In this document: positions 34,982-43,712 of the stretch, piece after piece
How the letters are laid out: every line of letters begins with the position of its first letter
How positions within the stretch are numbered: the stretch's first letter is position 1
Assembly: GCF_042661605.1 (NCBI RefSeq)
Contig: NZ_JBHSWJ010000002.1
Span: 62,001-126,000, forward strand
Reading direction: 5' to 3'
Source of the DNA: Branchiibius cervicis
Lineage (GTDB): Bacteria > Actinomycetota > Actinomycetes > Actinomycetales > Dermatophilaceae
Length of the DNA: 64,000 bases
Translations under genes and position numbers: made by a program
Notes under the pieces: generated by a model
Database searches by the model: none
What the model was told of the DNA's origin: nothing
The model's input: the letters and a program-made list of their open reading frames with translations, nothing else

Positions 34982-36466
34982 ATGTCCCAAGAAGTCATCG
35001 CCCAACCCGGTCAGCCCGGCCAGGCCGTGGAGGCTGCCGGCCGCGTCGAGCGCCGCTCCATCGACGTCGTTCCCCTCGATGAACGCCACGGCAGTCTGCG
35101 CAGCCTCGGTGCCGTGTGGTTCGTCGCCAACATCAACCTGACCGCGATGGCCACGGGCATCGTGTGCCTGGGGCTGGGTGGCACCTTGTTCTGGACCCTG
35201 GTCGCCATCATCGTCTGGGCCTTCTTCGGCACGGTCTTCATGGCGTTCCACTCCTCGCAGGGACCGCATCTGGGACTGCCGCAGCTGGTGCAGTCCCGGC
35301 CGCAGTTCGGTTACGTCGGAGCCGCGATCACGGTGTTCGTCTTCGCGCTGGCCAACTACATCGCCTACAACACTTCCGATGCCCTGCTGTCCAGCGATGC
35401 TGCCCACACGGTGCTGCATCTACCGCTCTGGCTCGGCTACCTGCTGGCCGCCGGAATCGCCGCCACGATCGCGATCTTCGGCTACGACCTGATCCACAAG
35501 ATCAACCGCATCCTGACCGTGCCGGTCATCGTGCTGATGGTCTTCGCCACGATCGCGGCGTGCACCAGCGAGCACTTCAGCGCCGCGCTCTTTGCGCCAG
35601 GTCCCTTCCGGCTCGCGCCGTTCATGACCACGTTGGCCATCGTCGGCGGATTCCAACTCGGCTGGGCGCCGTACGTGTCGGACTATTCGCGCTACCTTCC
35701 GGCGAGCACCAGCACCAAGGCCAGCTTCTGGTGGACCTTCCTGCCCAGTGGACTGTCCGCGGTCTGGGTCTTCGGGCTCGGCGCGGTAGTGGGTGCGGGC
35801 ACCGGCCAGGCCAACCTGATCCCCGCGCTGCAAGCGGCCGGCAACAACCTGTTCAACGGCGCCGGCGACATCATCGTGGTCGGTCTGCTCATCGGACTGC
35901 TGGCGGTCATGGCCATCAACCAGTACGGAGGCAGCCTCACCATGCTGTCGATCGCCCACTCGCTCAAGCCGTTCAAACCCGGCCGCACCGCACGGGTCGC
36001 GACCATCCTGGCAATGGCGGTGATCGTCTGGCTGATCTCCGCCTGGGTCGGCGAAGCACGCTTCAACGAGTTCTACGCCAGTGCCCTGATCTATCTCGCG
36101 TACGCCTTTACCCCGTGGACCGCGATCAACCTCGTCGACTTCTTCTTCGTCCGCCACGGTGTCTACGCGGTGAGCGAGATCTTCAAACCCGACGGCATCT
36201 ACGGCAGGTGGGGCTGGCGCGGCAACACGGCGTACGTGCTGACCATCCTGGTGATGTTGCCGTTCATGGTGAACGCGCCCAAATACACCGGCTTCCTTGC
36301 CGCCAAACTGGGCGGTGTTGACTACTCGATCCTGATCGGCCTGGTCGTCGGCGCAGCGCTCTATTGGCTGCTCACCCGCAACCTCGACCTGACCCGCGAG
36401 CGCGAGTTGGCCGCCAACGACCCGATCTATGTCACCCACGATCTGCGGGAGGGGATCGACGCGTGA
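34982..36466 (+). CDS. NCS1 nucleobase/cation symporter (cytosine-permease type)
   Basis: 494 residues, about 12 helices, with the NCS1 features VWFVANINLTAMATGIV in helix 1, GPHLGLPQLVQSRPQFGYVG, and GWAPYVSDYSRYLP in helix 6. ATG 34982 is preferred because GGGAG lies six bases upstream; ATG 34970 is also possible. It likely imports a purine, pyrimidine or related heterocycle with Na+ or H+. It overlaps the next amidohydrolase gene, which probably acts on the imported compound. Confidence 0.85.
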   Translation: MSQEVIAQPGQPGQAVEAAGRVERRSIDVVPLDERHGSLRSLGAVWFVANINLTAMATGIVCLGLGGTLFWTLVAIIVWAFFGTVFMAFHSSQGPHLGLPQLVQSRPQFGYVGAAITVFVFALANYIAYNTSDALLSSDAAHTVLHLPLWLGYLLAAGIAATIAIFGYDLIHKINRILTVPVIVLMVFATIAACTSEHFSAALFAPGPFRLAPFMTTLAIVGGFQLGWAPYVSDYSRYLPASTSTKASFWWTFLPSGLSAVWVFGLGAVVGAGTGQANLIPALQAAGNNLFNGAGDIIVVGLLIGLLAVMAINQYGGSLTMLSIAHSLKPFKPGRTARVATILAMAVIVWLISAWVGEARFNEFYASALIYLAYAFTPWTAINLVDFFFVRHGVYAVSEIFKPDGIYGRWGWRGNTAYVLTILVMLPFMVNAPKYTGFLAAKLGGVDYSILIGLVVGAALYWLLTRNLDLTRERELAANDPIYVTHDLREGIDA

Positions 36467-38072
36467 GCGCGGCGGAGCTGATCCTCACCGGCCCGATCTG
36501 GACGGGTGATCCGGCCGGGTCGTGGACCGACGCGATCGCCGTACGCCGAGGTCGAATCCTCGCTCTGGGCCGCGACGCGTGCGCGGACCACGTCGGGGCG
36601 GGTACCGAAAGGGTCACTCTTCCGGACGGTTTGGTGGTGCCCGGCTTCCAGGACGCGCACGTCCACGCGCCCTTTGCGGGGCGCAATCTGGACAACGTCG
36701 ACCTGTCGGAGGTGACCGGCCTGCCGGGCTATCTCGAGGCCATCCGCGCGTACGCCGCCGCGCATCCGGACCGGGAATGGATCGTCGGCGGGGGTGGGCC
36801 CTGGAGTCGTTCCCCGGTGGTCAACCCCGCAAGGAGGATCTCGACAGTGTCGTGCCCGATCGCCCGGTGTTCTTGTTCAACAAGGACGTTCACGGCGCGT
36901 GGGTCAACTCCGAGGCACTGCGCCGCGGGGGAATCGACGCCGCGACGCCGGATCCGGCCGATGGCCGGTACGAACGAGTGCCCGGAACCGGCGCCCCGAC
37001 CGGGATGTTGCAGGAGGGCGCGGCCTACACCTTTGAGGCGCAGGTCGTTCCCGCGCCCACGACGAACCAGTGGGCGAGCCACATCCTGAGCGCGCAACGG
37101 CATCTGCACTCGCTGGGCATCACCGGTTGGCAGGACGCATGGGTGACCCCGGCGACCCAGGACGCCTACGAATATCTCGCTGGCGCAGGGCAACTCACGG
37201 CTCGCGTGGTCGGCGCGCTGTGGTGGGACAGGCACCGGGGCGTTGAGCAGATCGATTCGCTGATCCAGCGCCGGCGCGAGGTCGGCAATTTCCACGCCAC
37301 CTCGGTGAAGATCATGGTCGACGGGATCGTCGAGAACGGCACCGCGGCCATGCTGGAGCCGTACTGCCGCCACGACCTGGGTGATCATCCGAACGGGCTG
37401 ACGTACGTCGAGTCCCAGGCTCTGGCGCAAACCGTCACCGCTCTGGACGGGCTGGGTTTCCAGGTGCACCAGCACGCGATCGGCGACGCCGCGGTCCGAT
37501 CGGCCCTCGACGCGGTGCAAGCGGCGCGGGAAGCCAACGGCAGCAACGATCTACGTCATCACATCGCGCACCTGCAGGTCGTCAATCCGCAGGATCTTCC
37601 GCGTTTCCGGGAACTCGATGTGGTCGTCAACATGCAGACCTACTGGGCCCAGAACGAGCCGCAGATGCGAGAGCTCAATTTCCCGGTGCTGGGGCAGGAG
37701 CGGTCCGCGCAGATGTACCCCTTCGCCACCATCGCGGCCAGTGGCGCAGTGCTGGCGATGGGTTCGGACTGGGGTGTGACCACGGCAGATCCGTTGCAGC
37801 AGATCGAGGTGGCGGTCCATCGCACTGACCCGGCGACACGCGAGGAAGAACCGTTCCTGCCGCATGAGGGATTGGCCCTGCGGACGGCTCTGTCGGCGTT
37901 CACGGCTGGCTCGGCGTACGTCAATCATGATGACGACGCCGGTTGGCTGGCGGTCGGTCGACGTGCCGACCTGGCCATCCTGGATACCAACATCTTCGAC
38001 GCGGGCGTGCGGCCGGCAGACGCGACGGTGACGCACACCATGGCGGCGGGCAGGTGGGTGTACGGCGGCTGA
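36463..38072 (+). CDS. YtcJ-like metal-dependent amidohydrolase (frame break at 36790-36794)
   Basis: 536 residues after adding one G in the GGGGG run. GTG 36463 overlaps the permease stop. The N-terminus has the composite domain and GFQDAHVHAPF (HxH metal ligands); the frame shifts after EWIVGGG and continues WALESFPGG, then FNKDVHGAWVNS, KIMVDGIVENGTAAM, VHQHAIGD and MGSDWGVTTADP with the catalytic Asp. Amidohydrolases of this kind deaminate or hydrolyse cyclic amides; the substrate is probably delivered by the permease. Confidence 0.83.
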
Positions 38073-38218
38073 GCAGCTCAGTGTTCGCTGGTCAGCATCC
38101 CGGCGAACCCAGCATCATGGCGCCGGTCGTCCCGTCGGCGGTGCGGCGGAATCGTCTGCGCCACATGGCATTTGCCGCGACGATGCCCTGGGTCAGGCCG
38201 GTCGCGGTGATGCCGGCC

Positions 38219-38472
38219 GCGGTCCGTGATGTGTGACGGAACCGGCACGAGTTGCCGCCTCGCTGGTCCCGCGGTCCGTGATGTGTGACGGAACCGGCAC
38301 GAGTTGCTGCCTCGCTGGTCCCGCGGTCCGTGATTCGTGACGGAACCGGCACGAGTTGTCGCCTCGCCGGTCCCGCGGTCCGTGATTCGTGACGGAACCG
38401 GCACGAGTTGCTGCCTTGCCGGTCCCGCGGTCCGTGATCTGTGACGGAACTGCCACGAGTTGCTGCCTCGCC
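38219..38472. repeat. Five tandem copies of a 52-bp repeat
   Basis: GGTCCGTGAT starts at 38221, 38273, 38325, 38377 and 38429, a constant 52-base period, with only a few substitutions between units (e.g. GTGTGACGGAACCGGCACGA in unit 1; the last unit has an AACTGCCACGA variant and is incomplete). It fills much of the gap 38073-38483 between the amidohydrolase and the converging TRIC gene. Likely a variable-number tandem repeat; no coding role. Confidence 0.85.
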
Positions 38473-38483
38473 CGACAGCGGGA

Positions 38484-39110
38484 TCAGCTCGCCCTCGGTT
38501 GTGCTCGCTCCCCGGCCGCCAACGGGATGCGCCAATGGAAGTGCAGTGACAGCACACGGATCGCGAAGACCGCGAGCGCGACCAGGAACTGGGCACCTAT
38601 GCCGCCACCCCAGTGCCACAGCGCGGTCATCGCACCCGCTCCGAAGAGGGCGGGCAATGCGTAGATGTCGCGCGGGTCGAACAGCTTGGGGTTGCGGTTG
38701 GCGCACACGTCCCGCAGCAGTCCGCCGCCGATGGCCGTCGTGAAACCCAACAAGGTGGCCGCCACCGGATTCATGCCGAACTGCAGCGCCTTGACCGCGC
38801 CGGCGGTGCAGAACAGGCCCAGGCCCGCCGCGTCGAAGACCAGCAGGGTGCGCGGGAAGCGCTGCACTTCAGGAGCCATGAAGAAGACCAGCGCGGCGGC
38901 CACGAGCGGCGGCACCATGTAGGCCGGCCGATCGAACGCCGTCGGGGTGATCCGCAGCACCAGGTCGCGGAGCACTCCGCCGCCGAGGCCGGTCAGGGAG
39001 CCGAGGACGACCGATCCCACCAGGTCGTACCCGCGGGTGACAGCCAGCAAGCTGCCGGAAATCGCGAAGCAGAAGACGCCGAGCAGGTCGAAGGCCAGGG
39101 ACCAGGTCAT
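38484..39110 (-). CDS. TRIC/UPF0126 trimeric cation channel family protein
   Basis: 208 residues with seven predicted helices. Two inverted halves each carry the family signature GGxxRD: GLGGGVLRDLVLR and AIGGGLLRDVCANRNP. ATG 39110 has GGGAGA upstream. Members form trimeric potassium-permeable channels. The gene is complete; its C-terminal tail is polar. Confidence 0.85.
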   Translation of the reverse strand: MTWSLAFDLLGVFCFAISGSLLAVTRGYDLVGSVVLGSLTGLGGGVLRDLVLRITPTAFDRPAYMVPPLVAAALVFFMAPEVQRFPRTLLVFDAAGLGLFCTAGAVKALQFGMNPVAATLLGFTTAIGGGLLRDVCANRNPKLFDPRDIYALPALFGAGAMTALWHWGGGIGAQFLVALAVFAIRVLSLHFHWRIPLAAGERAQPRAS

Positions 39111-39160
39111 GGCGCCATTCTCCCCGCGCCGCGACGTCGTCAGTGTCTCGGCAAAACGCA

Positions 39161-39197
39161 CAATCTCGGTTGTTCTGGGTGAGAACAACCGAGATTG
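39161..39197. terminator. 16-bp perfect hairpin after the acyl-CoA dehydrogenase
   Basis: CAATCTCGGTTGTTCT (39161-39176), loop GGGTG, and its exact complement at 39182-39197. It lies downstream of the minus-strand gene ending at 39235 and before the TRIC gene. Confidence 0.7.
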
Positions 39198-39234
39198 CGC
39201 GGAATGCCGAGCTACTGCAACGAGGGGATATCGA

Positions 39235-41088
39235 TCAGAACGCGTCCTCCGGCAGTTCCATCAGCGACAGGTCCGTCGCCTCGACGATCGCCCGCTCCGC
39301 GGTCAAGCGGGGCAGTACCTGCGAGGTGAAGAACTTCGCCGCCTGCACCTTGCCCACGTAGAACGGGTCCGTGGAACCGGCGTCGAGATGGTCCTGGGCG
39401 ATCTCGGCTTGGCGCAGCAGCAGCCAGCCGATGATCAGGTCGCCGGCGGCCAGCAACAGCCGGGAGGTGTTCAGGCCGACCTTGTAGATCGCTTTGGGGT
39501 CGCCGTCCTCGGAGTAGGCGCCCATGGCGGTCATCCCGAGGTTCTCGATGATGCCCTGGACGTCCTCCATGGCCTTGCCCAGCAGGCCGCGCTCGGTGGT
39601 GAACTTGTCATCACCCGCGCCGCCCTTCACGGTCTGCAGGATCTGCTCGGCCAGCGCGCCGAGCGCGACGAACTGGTCCTTGAGGATCTTGCGGAAGAAG
39701 AAGTCCTGGGCCTGGATCGCGGTGGTGCCTTCGTAGAGGGTGTCGATCTTGGCATCGCGCACGTACTGCTCGATGGGGTAGTCCTGCAGGAAGCCCGAGC
39801 CACCGAACGTCTGCAGCGACTCGGTGCCCAGCAGCACCCAGGCGCGCTCGGAGCCGACGCCCTTGACGACCGGCAGCAGCAGGTCGTTGAGGCGCGCCGC
39901 CATTGCTGCCGGAGTGCCGTCGGCCGGGTGCTCGTTGCCGGTGGCGATGAAGTCAGCGTCCACGATGTCCTGCTGGCTGGCGGTGTAGAGCACCAGTGCC
40001 CGCAGCCCCTCGGCGTACGCCTTCTGCAACATCAGCGAGCGACGTACGTCGGGGTGGTGGGTGATCGTGACCCGCGGCGCATCCTTCGCCGGGTTGAGCA
40101 TGTCGGCGCCCTGGACCCGCACCTTGGCGTACTCCAGCGCGTTCAGGTAACCGGTCGACAAGGTGGCGATCGCCTTGGTGCCCACCAGCATCCGGGCGTT
40201 CTCGATGACGCGGAACATCTGCGCGATGCCGTCGTGGACGTCTCCGAAGAGGGTGCCGACCGCCGGCTCCTTGTCGCCGAAGGTGATCTCGCAGGTGGTG
40301 GAGACCTTCAGGCCCATCTTGTGCTCGACATTGGTCACCCAGGCACCGTTGCGGCCGGTCAGCTCGCCGGTCTCCAGGTCGATGTTGAACTTCGGCACGA
40401 TGAACAGCGACAGGCCCTTGGTGCCCGGCGCCGCGCCCTCGGGGCGGGCCAGCACGAAGTGGATGATGTTCTCGACCATGTCGTTCTCGCCGGAGGTGAT
40501 GAACCGCTTCACGCCGGTGATGTTCCAGGTGCCGTCGTCGTTCTGGACGGCTTTGGTACGGCCGTTGCCCACGTCGGAGCCGGCGTCCGGCTCGGTCAGC
40601 ACCATCGTGGCACCCCAGCCGCGTTCGACCATCAGCTTGGCGATCTTCTTCTGGTCGTCGTTGCCCAGCACGTAGAGCAGCTTGGCGAACATGTAGGAGG
40701 ACCCGTACATCGCGACCGCCGGGTTAGCGCCCAGCAACAGCTCGTTCTTGGCCCACTGCAGCGACGGCGGGGTCACCGTGCCGTCCAGCTCCTCGGGCAG
40801 GTCCATCGCCCAGAAGCCGGAGTCGACGTAGGACTGGTAGGACTTCTTGAAGGACGGGGTGATCTGAACGGTCTTGCTCTGCGGGTCGTACACCGGCGGA
40901 TTGCGGTCGGAGTCCAGCAGGCTCTCGGCGAGGTCGTTCTCGGCCAGAGTCACCAGCTGCTGGAGCATTTCGCGGGCGGTGTCGGCGTCGACGTCGGCGT
41001 AGGGGCCCGTGCCGAGGACCTCGTCACGGCCCAGGAGTTCGAAAAGGTTGAACTCGATGTCGCGCAGGTTGGACTTGTAATGGGACAT
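39235..41088 (-). CDS. Acyl-CoA dehydrogenase (long form with C-terminal extension)
   Basis: 617 residues. FAD-dependent alpha,beta-dehydrogenation of acyl-CoA in beta-oxidation. MVLTEPDAGSDVGNGRTKA and FITSGENDM are the flavin-binding middle domain, and YVRDAKIDTLYEGTTAIQAQ the C-terminal helical domain with the catalytic glutamate region. An extra C-terminal domain (residues about 470-617) marks the long AcdA/fadE5-like class. GAGGAGCCGC precedes the ATG. A 14-base palindrome (41110-41123) in the promoter suggests control by a TetR-type fatty-acid regulator. Confidence 0.88.
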   Translation of the reverse strand: MSHYKSNLRDIEFNLFELLGRDEVLGTGPYADVDADTAREMLQQLVTLAENDLAESLLDSDRNPPVYDPQSKTVQITPSFKKSYQSYVDSGFWAMDLPEELDGTVTPPSLQWAKNELLLGANPAVAMYGSSYMFAKLLYVLGNDDQKKIAKLMVERGWGATMVLTEPDAGSDVGNGRTKAVQNDDGTWNITGVKRFITSGENDMVENIIHFVLARPEGAAPGTKGLSLFIVPKFNIDLETGELTGRNGAWVTNVEHKMGLKVSTTCEITFGDKEPAVGTLFGDVHDGIAQMFRVIENARMLVGTKAIATLSTGYLNALEYAKVRVQGADMLNPAKDAPRVTITHHPDVRRSLMLQKAYAEGLRALVLYTASQQDIVDADFIATGNEHPADGTPAAMAARLNDLLLPVVKGVGSERAWVLLGTESLQTFGGSGFLQDYPIEQYVRDAKIDTLYEGTTAIQAQDFFFRKILKDQFVALGALAEQILQTVKGGAGDDKFTTERGLLGKAMEDVQGIIENLGMTAMGAYSEDGDPKAIYKVGLNTSRLLLAAGDLIIGWLLLRQAEIAQDHLDAGSTDPFYVGKVQAAKFFTSQVLPRLTAERAIVEATDLSLMELPEDAF

Positions 41089-41109
41089 GCGGCTCCTCAG
41101 AAGGCGATG

Positions 41110-41123
41110 TTACTGGCCAGTAA
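41110..41123. promoter_or_regulatory. Operator-like palindrome upstream of acyl-CoA dehydrogenase
   Basis: TTACTGGCCAGTAA, perfect over 14 bases, 22 bases before the ATG. A TTACTCGTGAGTA-type second imperfect site follows at about 41130-41145. TetR-type repressors of fatty-acid genes use sites of this shape. Confidence 0.55.
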
Positions 41124-41202
41124 TCATTGTCCTACTCACGAGTAATGTCTGCAACCCGGTGGTCTGCGCCCGCGGTGGTGCCGTGATCCACGTCGCATCG
41201 GG

Positions 41203-41208
41203 GATGAT
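41203..41208 (+). promoter_or_regulatory. -10-like box of the cutA-CYTH gene
   Basis: GATGAT followed by six bases and GTG 41215; no ribosome site. Confidence 0.35.
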
Positions 41209-41214
41209 GGTGGT

Positions 41215-42206
41215 GTGAGTCAGCAGCAGGACGAGTCGACCCCTTCATCCAGGTCCGGGTGGCGTGCCCGACCCTCGAGGAGGCCGAGCAACTGGCCGCT
41301 GAGCTGGTCGCCGAGCGGCTCGCGGCGTGCGTGCAGGTCACGCCCGGGGTGCACTCCACCTACCGCTGGGACGGCAAGGTCGAGACCGCCACCGAAGCCG
41401 TCGCCGTCGTGACCTCACGGGCCGGATTGTTCGACCAACTGGCCGAGCGCGTGACCGCGTTGCATTCCTACGACGTGCCCGAGATCGTGGCGAGCCCGCT
41501 CACCCAGGTCAGTCCGGCGTACGCCGAGTGGCTGGCCGGGTCGCTCCTCGGGCCGGGCGAGGACCACACCGCCCCGGCCGTTCATCTGGAGATCGAGCGC
41601 AAGTTCACCCTCGCCGACGACGGTTTGGTGCCCGAGCCGGGCGAGTGGCCGCGCGTTGGCCAGGTGAGCAATGAGCGGCGGTACCTCCTTCAGGCCACCT
41701 ACTACGACACCCCCACTCTCGATCTGGCCTCACACGGGATCACCTTGCGGCGCCGCGAGGGCGGACCCGATGAGGGCTGGCATCTGAAACTCCCACGCTC
41801 GAGCGATGCCCGGATGGAGGAGTGGATGCCCTTCGGTGCGGACGACGCGCCGCCGGCGCAGTTCCGCGACCAGGTGCGCCACCTGCTCGGCTCGGCCGCC
41901 TTGGTGCCGGTCTGCGAGGTCCGCACCCACCGGGTGGAACGGGATCTGTTGGCCGGCGAGGTCCATCTGGCCTGCCTGTGCGATGACCACGTGAGCACCC
42001 ACAACCTGCTCGATGACCAGTTGGACAGCGACTGGCACGAGCTCGAGGTCGAGCTGGTCAGCGGCGGGATGGACTTCCTGGACGAGGTCGCCGACCATCT
42101 GGCGCAGTACGGCGTGCAGCAGGCCAGCGTCGCCTCGAAACTGGCGATGGCCCTGGGTCCCCTGCTTCGTCGCGCCGATCCCGGTCTGGAGCCGACGGGG
42201 TCATGA
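41215..42206 (+). CDS. CutA1-CYTH fusion protein (frame break at 41240-41243)
   Basis: 330 residues after adding one C at the CCCC run; the N-terminus then reads DESTPFIQVRVACPTLEEAE. Residues 10-110 are a CutA1 domain (ERLAACVQV, YRWDGKVE, HSYDVPEIVASPL). Residues 120-320 are a CYTH domain (LEIERKFTL as ExExK, YYDTPTLDLASHGITLRRRE, WHLKLP, CEVRTHRVER, ELEVEL), a triphosphate tunnel metalloenzyme such as thiamine- or inorganic triphosphatase. The pairing of the two in one chain is unusual. It overlaps the Fur gene by four bases. Confidence 0.82.
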
Positions 42207-42634
42207 GCGAGGTGGAGCAGGCGATCGCGCAGTTACGCGCCCACGGTGAGCGCGTGACGCCGGCCCGTCGCGCGATCCTCGCGGTCCTGCGCGACGACCC
42301 GCGGCATCTGGACGCGGAGACTATCGCAACGCAGGTCGCCGATCGTGAGCCCGGAGTGCACCGCGCCACCGTCTACCGCTCGTTGCAGGCGTTGTCGGAC
42401 TGCGGGGTGGTCACGCACACGCACGTGCCCAGCGGCGCGACGATCTATCACCTGGCGCAGAGCGCGCCGCAGCACGCTCATCTGCAGTGCGAGCGCTGCG
42501 AGAAGTTCTTCGACGTGCCGGCCGAATGGTTGGACCAGATCGCCCGGAACGCCTCCGAGCGGTACGGATTCGCGATCGACCGTTCGCATGCGGCGCTGCT
42601 CGGGGTGTGCGCTGACTGCGCTGTCCACGAGTGA
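42203..42634 (+). CDS. Fur-family metalloregulator
   Basis: 143 residues: winged helix (RVTPARRAILAVL ... HRATVYRSLQALSDCGVV) and a dimerisation domain with two CxxC zinc pairs (CERCEKF; CADCAVHE) and H-rich SAPQHAHLQC. The ATG overlaps the cutA-CYTH stop, which links metal sensing to a CutA1 protein. It could be Zur-, Fur- or Nur-like; the sequence alone does not decide which metal. Confidence 0.83.
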   Translation: MSEVEQAIAQLRAHGERVTPARRAILAVLRDDPRHLDAETIATQVADREPGVHRATVYRSLQALSDCGVVTHTHVPSGATIYHLAQSAPQHAHLQCERCEKFFDVPAEWLDQIARNASERYGFAIDRSHAALLGVCADCAVHE

Positions 42635-42646
42635 CCCGCCGGCAGC

Positions 42647-42725
42647 GGGTCGAGAGTCCCTGTGTTGCGGGGGTGCGGCCTGGGCAACCCGCCGCCGTGG
42701 GTCGAGAGTCCCTGTGTTGCAGGGA
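42647..42725. repeat. Direct repeat with 52-base spacing and hairpin between convergent genes
   Basis: GGGTCGAGAGTCCCTGTGTT occurs at 42647 and again at 42699, exactly 52 bases apart. In the second copy TCCCTG-TGTTG-CAGGGA (42709-42725) forms a hairpin suited to terminate the converging fur and PEBP genes. Confidence 0.65.
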
Positions 42726-42734
42726 TACGAACGA

Positions 42735-43247
42735 TCAGCGCTGGTAGGTGCCCATCAGCACAGCCCGGCCGATGCCCTTGAAAGCCAGGTTGAACGCGAC
42801 CACCGTCGGCGTGACCGAGTCATCGACGCCGAGTGACTCCTCGCCGACGGCATGCACCGCGAAGAAGTAGCGATGCGGTACGTCGCCCTCCGGCGGCCCG
42901 GCACCCTCAAATCCCTTCGTGCCGCCCGAGCCCGCGACGACGAATGCGCCGTCCGGGATGTCGGCACCGCGCTCCAGCGAGGTCACCGTGGCGGGGACGT
43001 CGACAAGGGTCCAGTGCCAATAACCGTCCGGGGTCGGCGCGTCCGGGTCATAGCACGACACCACGAATGACTTTGTCTCTGCGGGGAATCCGCTCCAGCT
43101 CAACTGCGGTGAGACGCCCTCGCCGTCGACCGAGAAGTCCTTGTCGAGGGGTTCACCGGGGGTGATGTCAGCACTGGTCAGCGTGAACGCCGGCAGCTTC
43201 GGCATCCGCTCGTAGGGATCGGGGGCTTGGGGTCGATCCAGGCTCAT
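42735..43247 (-). CDS. YbhB/YbcL-type PEBP family protein
   Basis: 170 residues, complete. Phosphatidylethanolamine-binding-protein fold: LSWSGFPAETKSFVVSCYDPDAPTP (first signature) and HWTLVDVPA, later HRYFFAVHAV. The ligand-binding Asp-Pro and His residues are kept. Bacterial members are cytosolic or periplasmic with unknown ligands; this one has no signal peptide. It converges with fur. Confidence 0.8.
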   Translation of the reverse strand: MSLDRPQAPDPYERMPKLPAFTLTSADITPGEPLDKDFSVDGEGVSPQLSWSGFPAETKSFVVSCYDPDAPTPDGYWHWTLVDVPATVTSLERGADIPDGAFVVAGSGGTKGFEGAGPPEGDVPHRYFFAVHAVGEESLGVDDSVTPTVVAFNLAFKGIGRAVLMGTYQR

Positions 43248-43352
43248 GGCTATCGGTCGCTCCTCTGTCCTCGGCTCCGGGCCTCGCGAGCGCTCGTTTC
43301 GTCACCTCGGTCGGAGCTCATAACCCGACCTTATCCCCGGCGCCCTACCCGA

Positions 43353-43640
43353 TCAGCGCTTCTCGCAGGCGATGCCGTCCTTGTCGCGGTCCAGCTTCTT
43401 GTTCGCGTTGTAAATGGCGTTGTTGACGGTGAAGTTCTTCACCGGCTTCGACTTGCCCGAGACGTGGTCCTTGGCGCCCGTCTTGCCCACGCCGTGGGGG
43501 AACTTCTGGTTCAGCTTGCTGCAATTGGCGAAGACCGGGGGCTTCGCGGGCGCCTTAGCCTCGGCGGGCAATGCGGCGGAGAGGCTGACGAGGAATCCTG
43601 CGGTGACGGTAGCCGCGACGATGCGACGAGATGTGAACAT
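43353..43640 (-). CDS. Secreted excalibur-domain protein
   Basis: 95 residues from ATG 43640. A signal peptide (FTSRRIVAATVTAGFLVSL ... PAEA) is followed by a short Pro/Lys linker and an excalibur calcium-binding domain: FANCSKLNQKFPHGVG and, at the end, DRDKDGIACEKR with the DxDxDG loop. Two cysteines form the conserved disulfide. Exported protein of unknown role, often found with nucleases or surface proteins. Confidence 0.8.
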   Translation of the reverse strand: MFTSRRIVAATVTAGFLVSLSAALPAEAKAPAKPPVFANCSKLNQKFPHGVGKTGAKDHVSGKSKPVKNFTVNNAIYNANKKLDRDKDGIACEKR

Positions 43641-43700
43641 AAATGCAAGTATCCGCACGACCCCCTCGGCTGTCCGCCGAATCGGTCAACACGCCGTCAC

Positions 43701-43706
43701 TATCCT
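43701..43706 (+). promoter_or_regulatory. -10 box of aroQ
   Basis: TATCCT with six bases to ATG 43713; leaderless layout. Confidence 0.45.
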
Positions 43707-43712
43707 GAGGCC

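Noticed and set aside
38219..38472. Regular repeats as a CRISPR array
   Set aside because: The whole 52-base unit is conserved from copy to copy; there are no unique spacers and no cas genes.
38078..38706. Minus-strand frames through the 52-bp repeats
   Set aside because: They only translate the DNA repeat (HGPRDQRG-like units shift frame between copies) and have no start signals.
38947..41145. 732-codon plus-strand frame
   Set aside because: Antisense shadow of the acyl-CoA dehydrogenase, which has full family motifs on the other strand.
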